Origin: DASXYG01 sp036502625
GTDB taxonomy: Bacteria > Actinomycetota > Actinomycetes > Streptosporangiales > Streptosporangiaceae
Direction of reading: 5' to 3'
NCBI GenBank assembly: GCA_036502625.1
Contig: DASXYG010000037.1
Location: forward strand, 1 to 57,861
DNA length: 57,861 nt
Every line of letters begins with the position of its first letter. Positions within the stretch are counted from its first letter, which is position 1. Below are positions 55,015 to 57,861 of this stretch, piece after piece. The notes under the pieces are model-generated. The model was not told where the DNA came from. It searched no databases and saw only the letters and a list, made by a program, of their open reading frames with translations. A program made the position numbers and the translations under genes.

Positions 55015-56982
55015 TTACTGGTTTCCGGTGGCGTACCGGCCGTACGCGGCCTTGACCACCTGGCCCTCGTCGACCATCGCGGAAAGCCACCGCTGCACGG
55101 TCTCGCGGGTGACCTCGATCCCGGACTCGACCAGGCGGCCGTGGAGGATGGCCGGTCCGGTCCCCCGCTCGCCGTACTCGGCGAGGATGTCGAGCAGCCG
55201 GGCACGGCCCTCGTGACGCTCGCCTCCCCCGCCGCCGGCGTCCGCCTCGGCCTCGGGGTCGACCTTCGCCAGCTCGGCAAGCTCGGGGTCGGCCTCGACC
55301 AGCGCGTCGAACGCGGCCCGGTCCGGCGACGGCGCCGCCGCGGCCGGCCGCAGGCCGAGGCGGTCGGCGGTGGCCTGCCCACCCTCGGACGGGGCGAGCA
55401 CCGCGGTAGCGGCGGCGGCGTTCGGGTCGGCGTCCGGGTGCAGGTGCCCGGAGCGCTGCTGCGCCCACCGGTCGGCATAGTCCGGTCCCGCCGCGCGCAG
55501 CGACAGGTCGTCGAACGCCGGCCGCCGAGCGGTGAGCATGCGGGCGATACCGGGGATCTGCTCGTACTCGATCCGGTCGCCCTTCGCCCGGGCGAGCCGG
55601 GACCGTGCCGACATCTTGACCAGCATCGACCCCGGGTGTTCCATCGCCGCGAGCCATTTCGATGCCGCCGTGTCGTCCGGGAACACCTGGCGGGCGTCCC
55701 CCTCGGACGCGACGCCGAGCCCGACCGTGGTGCCGATCTGCGATTTCAGGTCACCGTCGCCGAGCATGGTCACGGTGCCGCGCTGCCCGGCGATGCCGAT
55801 CTTGACGCCCTCTGACCGGCCTTTACGCACCAGCGTCTTCACGGCCTCGCGGTTGATACGGGACTCGGCGATGTCCGTGAATTCGTCGATGACGATGACC
55901 AGCTCGGGCACCTGCGCGGAGATCGCGACCTGCTCCGTTCCGAGGCGGGCCGCGGAACGGGCCTTGTAGATGCGGACGGCCGCGGCCAGGAGGCGCGTCC
56001 ATTCGGCCTCGGTGGTCGCCGGCCAGTCGATGACCGGCCGGTCCGTCTCCCCACGGAACCACGGTTCGAGCCAAGGGGCGATCATCCGGCCGCCCTTCGG
56101 GTCGATCACCCACACGATGCGCTCTGGCGACTGGAGGAACCGGGCCAACAGGACGTTGATCAGGTTGGTTTTCCCGCCGCCGGTGATGCCGATCACCTTC
56201 ATGTGCTTGTCGGTCGTCATCTCGACCGGCGCCCCATCCTCGAACAGGCCCGTACGGAACGGCGTCCCTGCGGGTACCGGGTCGAGGTCCATCGGGAACG
56301 GGATCGTCTCGGCGAGGATGTCGCGCGTGTTGAACTGGATCACCACGTCACGGGCGTACTTGCCGCGCTCGACCGTCACCGCGCCGTCGCGGATGCGCCC
56401 GTGCGCGATCTCGATCGCCTCCGAGCCGTTACGGAGCTGCGCGAGGGTCATCCCGCGGCCCATCTGCATGTGCAGCGCGAACCCTGCCCGGGTCTCGCGG
56501 TACTCGACGAAACGCATCCGGCGGAAACCCGCGCGTTCCATCATCCGTACCCACTGCGCGCCGTCGCGGCCGGCCTGCATCGTGATCGCCTCCGCTGAGC
56601 GGGATACCCGCCCGGCGGCGATCTGCGCGGCGGCGCGTGGCCACAGCGGGCCGAGTATGGCGCCCCCGCCGCCCGCAAGCGCAACGGCCGGCGGCCAGTG
56701 CCACGGCGACCAGAGCGCGACCCAGAACAGCCACGCCCCGGCGTAGAGCACCGATCCTGCGATCCACATGCGCGGCCATCCGGCGATACCGGCCATGGTG
56801 GCGCCGATGACGGCGCCGCACACGCCGAAGATCGTCAGCCACGCCACCACCGCCCGCGGAACCCCCGCCGTGTCCACCAGGGCGCCGAGCGCCCCCGTGA
56901 TGGCTACCGCGACGGCCGGCCCGAGGATCGGGCTGTGGTGGCGGACCGGCCGCGGCTGAGGGCGGGTGTTTGTCCTGGTCAC
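55015..56982 (-). CDS. traB: TraB-like FtsK/SpoIIIE DNA translocase
   Basis: 655 aa. GTG 56982 overlaps the previous stop. Three to four membrane segments in the first ~112 residues, then a motor domain with Walker A GITGGGKT (265-272), VIDPKGG and Walker B LVIVIDEF (361-368), then a Pro/Ala linker and a C-terminal winged helix (about 575-655; ILAEYGERGTGPAILHGRLV). The architecture is that of Streptomyces TraB, a hexameric pump that moves double-stranded plasmid DNA between hyphae, with its C-terminal domain recognising clt. Complete, no lesion. Confidence 0.88.
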   Translation of the reverse strand: MTRTNTRPQPRPVRHHSPILGPAVAVAITGALGALVDTAGVPRAVVAWLTIFGVCGAVIGATMAGIAGWPRMWIAGSVLYAGAWLFWVALWSPWHWPPAVALAGGGGAILGPLWPRAAAQIAAGRVSRSAEAITMQAGRDGAQWVRMMERAGFRRMRFVEYRETRAGFALHMQMGRGMTLAQLRNGSEAIEIAHGRIRDGAVTVERGKYARDVVIQFNTRDILAETIPFPMDLDPVPAGTPFRTGLFEDGAPVEMTTDKHMKVIGITGGGKTNLINVLLARFLQSPERIVWVIDPKGGRMIAPWLEPWFRGETDRPVIDWPATTEAEWTRLLAAAVRIYKARSAARLGTEQVAISAQVPELVIVIDEFTDIAESRINREAVKTLVRKGRSEGVKIGIAGQRGTVTMLGDGDLKSQIGTTVGLGVASEGDARQVFPDDTAASKWLAAMEHPGSMLVKMSARSRLARAKGDRIEYEQIPGIARMLTARRPAFDDLSLRAAGPDYADRWAQQRSGHLHPDADPNAAAATAVLAPSEGGQATADRLGLRPAAAAPSPDRAAFDALVEADPELAELAKVDPEAEADAGGGGGERHEGRARLLDILAEYGERGTGPAILHGRLVESGIEVTRETVQRWLSAMVDEGQVVKAAYGRYATGNQ

Positions 56983-57861
56983 TGGTTCTTCACGTCCCAG
57001 AACTCTTCACCCGGCCGCGGGTGCTCGCGGCGGGCGATCTCCGTCTCGTGCTGGCCGCGGTAGATGCGCTCGGCCTCCATCGCGTGGTCGGACGCGCCGG
57101 CCATCTGCCCGCCCATGTCCCGCAGGTGGTCGAGGAAACGAGGGTCGAATGGCTTCTCGTCGCCGAGACGGTCGGCGAGGCCGGTCAGCCCCTCGGCGTG
57201 GGACTCGTAGACCGCGGGCAGGTCACGTACGAAGTTCTGGAACTCCTCCGGGTTCTCCGGGGTGTAGCCGGCGACTTGGCGGAGCGCTTCCACGGCGTTC
57301 TGGATGATCGGGTGACTCACGGGTCGTTCCCCTCCTCGGATCGGTGCGGGTGGTGTGATCGGCGGCCCCGAGCTGGTCGCGGCCGGCCGGTTGGTGAAGG
57401 TGATTGGGGCGGTCGGGTCGACGACGCGGTGCCGCCCGCGGGCGGCGAGGCGGCGCAGCAGCGGCGCGCCGGCGACCGCGTGGCCGAGGCGCAGCAGCGT
57501 CGCGGCGGGGAGGCGCCACACCGGGCCGACCGTGTGGCGCAGCCATCCGGTGAGGTTGCGGGCGCGGACCGCGCGCAGGCGGCGGTGCGCGCCGTGGCCG
57601 CGCGCCGTCACCCGGAGCCCCCCGTACGTACGGGACCGTCCGACGCGGCGCCGGACGCGCGCGGCGGCGCGGCCGGTCCGGCGGGCGAGCATCCGCGTGC
57701 GCCACGCCGCGGCGCTGGCGAACCGGCCGCTGCCGCGGCGTACGGCGCGGACCGTACGGCGAACGCGGCGACCGTGGACGCCGAGCCTGCGCCGCATGTT
57801 GACCGCGCGGCGCAGGCGTCGGCGCGTCGACCCGCCGCGGGTGCCGCGGGCGGCGCGGCGC
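56979..57861 (-). CDS. Arg-rich tra-operon membrane protein, C-terminal part (starts at 1085 across the join)
   Basis: In-frame continuation of the frame that reaches base 1. It begins in the Arg/Ala-rich stretch and ends with a folded ~120-residue domain (HPIIQNAVEALRQVAGYTPE, DPRFLDHLRDMGGQMAGASD, ending EEFWDVKNQ) that looks helical and well ordered. Its stop overlaps the traB GTG, so the product is tied to TraB. An ATG at 57797 is an internal codon, not a likely start. No known domain. Confidence 0.75.
   Translation of the reverse strand, partial: RRAARGTRGGSTRRRLRRAVNMRRRLGVHGRRVRRTVRAVRRGSGRFASAAAWRTRMLARRTGRAAARVRRRVGRSRTYGGLRVTARGHGAHRRLRAVRARNLTGWLRHTVGPVWRLPAATLLRLGHAVAGAPLLRRLAARGRHRVVDPTAPITFTNRPAATSSGPPITPPAPIRGGERPVSHPIIQNAVEALRQVAGYTPENPEEFQNFVRDLPAVYESHAEGLTGLADRLGDEKPFDPRFLDHLRDMGGQMAGASDHAMEAERIYRGQHETEIARREHPRPGEEFWDVKNQ
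57814..57861 (-). repeat. 48-bp repeat unit; second copy at 1-48 (45/48 identical)
   Basis: The last 48 bases and the first 48 bases match except at three positions (19, 25 and 39 of the unit). Read through the join on the minus strand they encode RRAARGT(L/R)G(A/G)STRRRL twice, followed by a third partial unit (RRAVNMRRRLG). So this is a 16-residue tandem repeat in one gene. Confidence 0.85.

Noticed and set aside
1..57861. tRNA or rRNA genes, insertion sequences, cas genes
   Set aside because: None could be recognised by eye on either strand; a covariance-model search would be needed to exclude a diverged tRNA.

Overview
The window looks like a complete, circular phage-plasmid of a high-GC actinomycete, most likely Streptomyces or a close relative. 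The DNA is about 70% GC. Genes are packed with ATGA, GTGA and TTGA stop/start overlaps, and GTG starts are common. The families present (TraB-type FtsK translocase, DUF2637 membrane protein, RRQRL-type zinc protein, GntR/UTRA repressor) are typical of Streptomyces conjugative plasmids. Circularity is inferred from the ends: a minus-strand reading frame entering at base 1085 has no stop down to base 1, continues in the same frame from base 57861 to a stop at 56979, and carries a 16-residue tandem repeat exactly across the join.

Layout. (i) 1984 down to 1 and on from 57861 to 53282, minus strand: a conjugation/spread operon with two small proteins, a small membrane protein, a 655-aa Arg-rich membrane protein, a TraB-like DNA translocase, a repeat region resembling a clt transfer locus, a DUF2637 membrane protein and a small membrane protein. 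A divergent GntR/UTRA repressor gene (2171) probably controls it. (ii) 3.0-5.0 kb: a candidate replication initiator with iteron-like repeats inside its own gene. (iii) 5.1-6.1 kb: a divergent XRE-regulator/excisionase-like switch with phased operator repeats. (iv) 6.1-19.4 kb: the phage early region, with a RecT/Bet annealase, a RusA-like resolvase, an XF1762-like protein and many small zinc-binding or HTH proteins, interrupted by a divergent pair around a large palindrome (17114-17160). (v) 19.6-43.1 kb: late genes of a siphovirus in canonical order: terS, terL, an Acb2/Tad1-like gene, portal, MuF-like protein, scaffold, P22-type coat, connectors, major tail protein, frameshifted tail chaperones, tape measure, tail tip, membrane proteins/holin, GH25 endolysin, a protealysin-like M4 metalloprotease, a second holin candidate and a GDPD-containing tail protein. 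(vi) 43.1-49.1 kb, minus strand: partition genes (ParA and partner) downstream of a tyrosine recombinase, plus small proteins. (vii) 49.1-53.2 kb: a Phd/YefM-like antitoxin gene, a hypothetical gene with a TTA codon, a short-spacer CRISPR-like array without cas genes bracketed by two terminators, and an XRE regulator.

Taken together the element appears able to persist as a partitioned extrachromosomal circle, to spread by TraB-type double-stranded DNA transfer and to form virions. Likely counter-defence loads are the Acb2/Tad1-like cyclic-nucleotide sponge and the CRISPR-like array (type I-E-like repeats, 49-51 bp period instead of about 61, a compensatory stem change). The array is the most unusual signal in the window.
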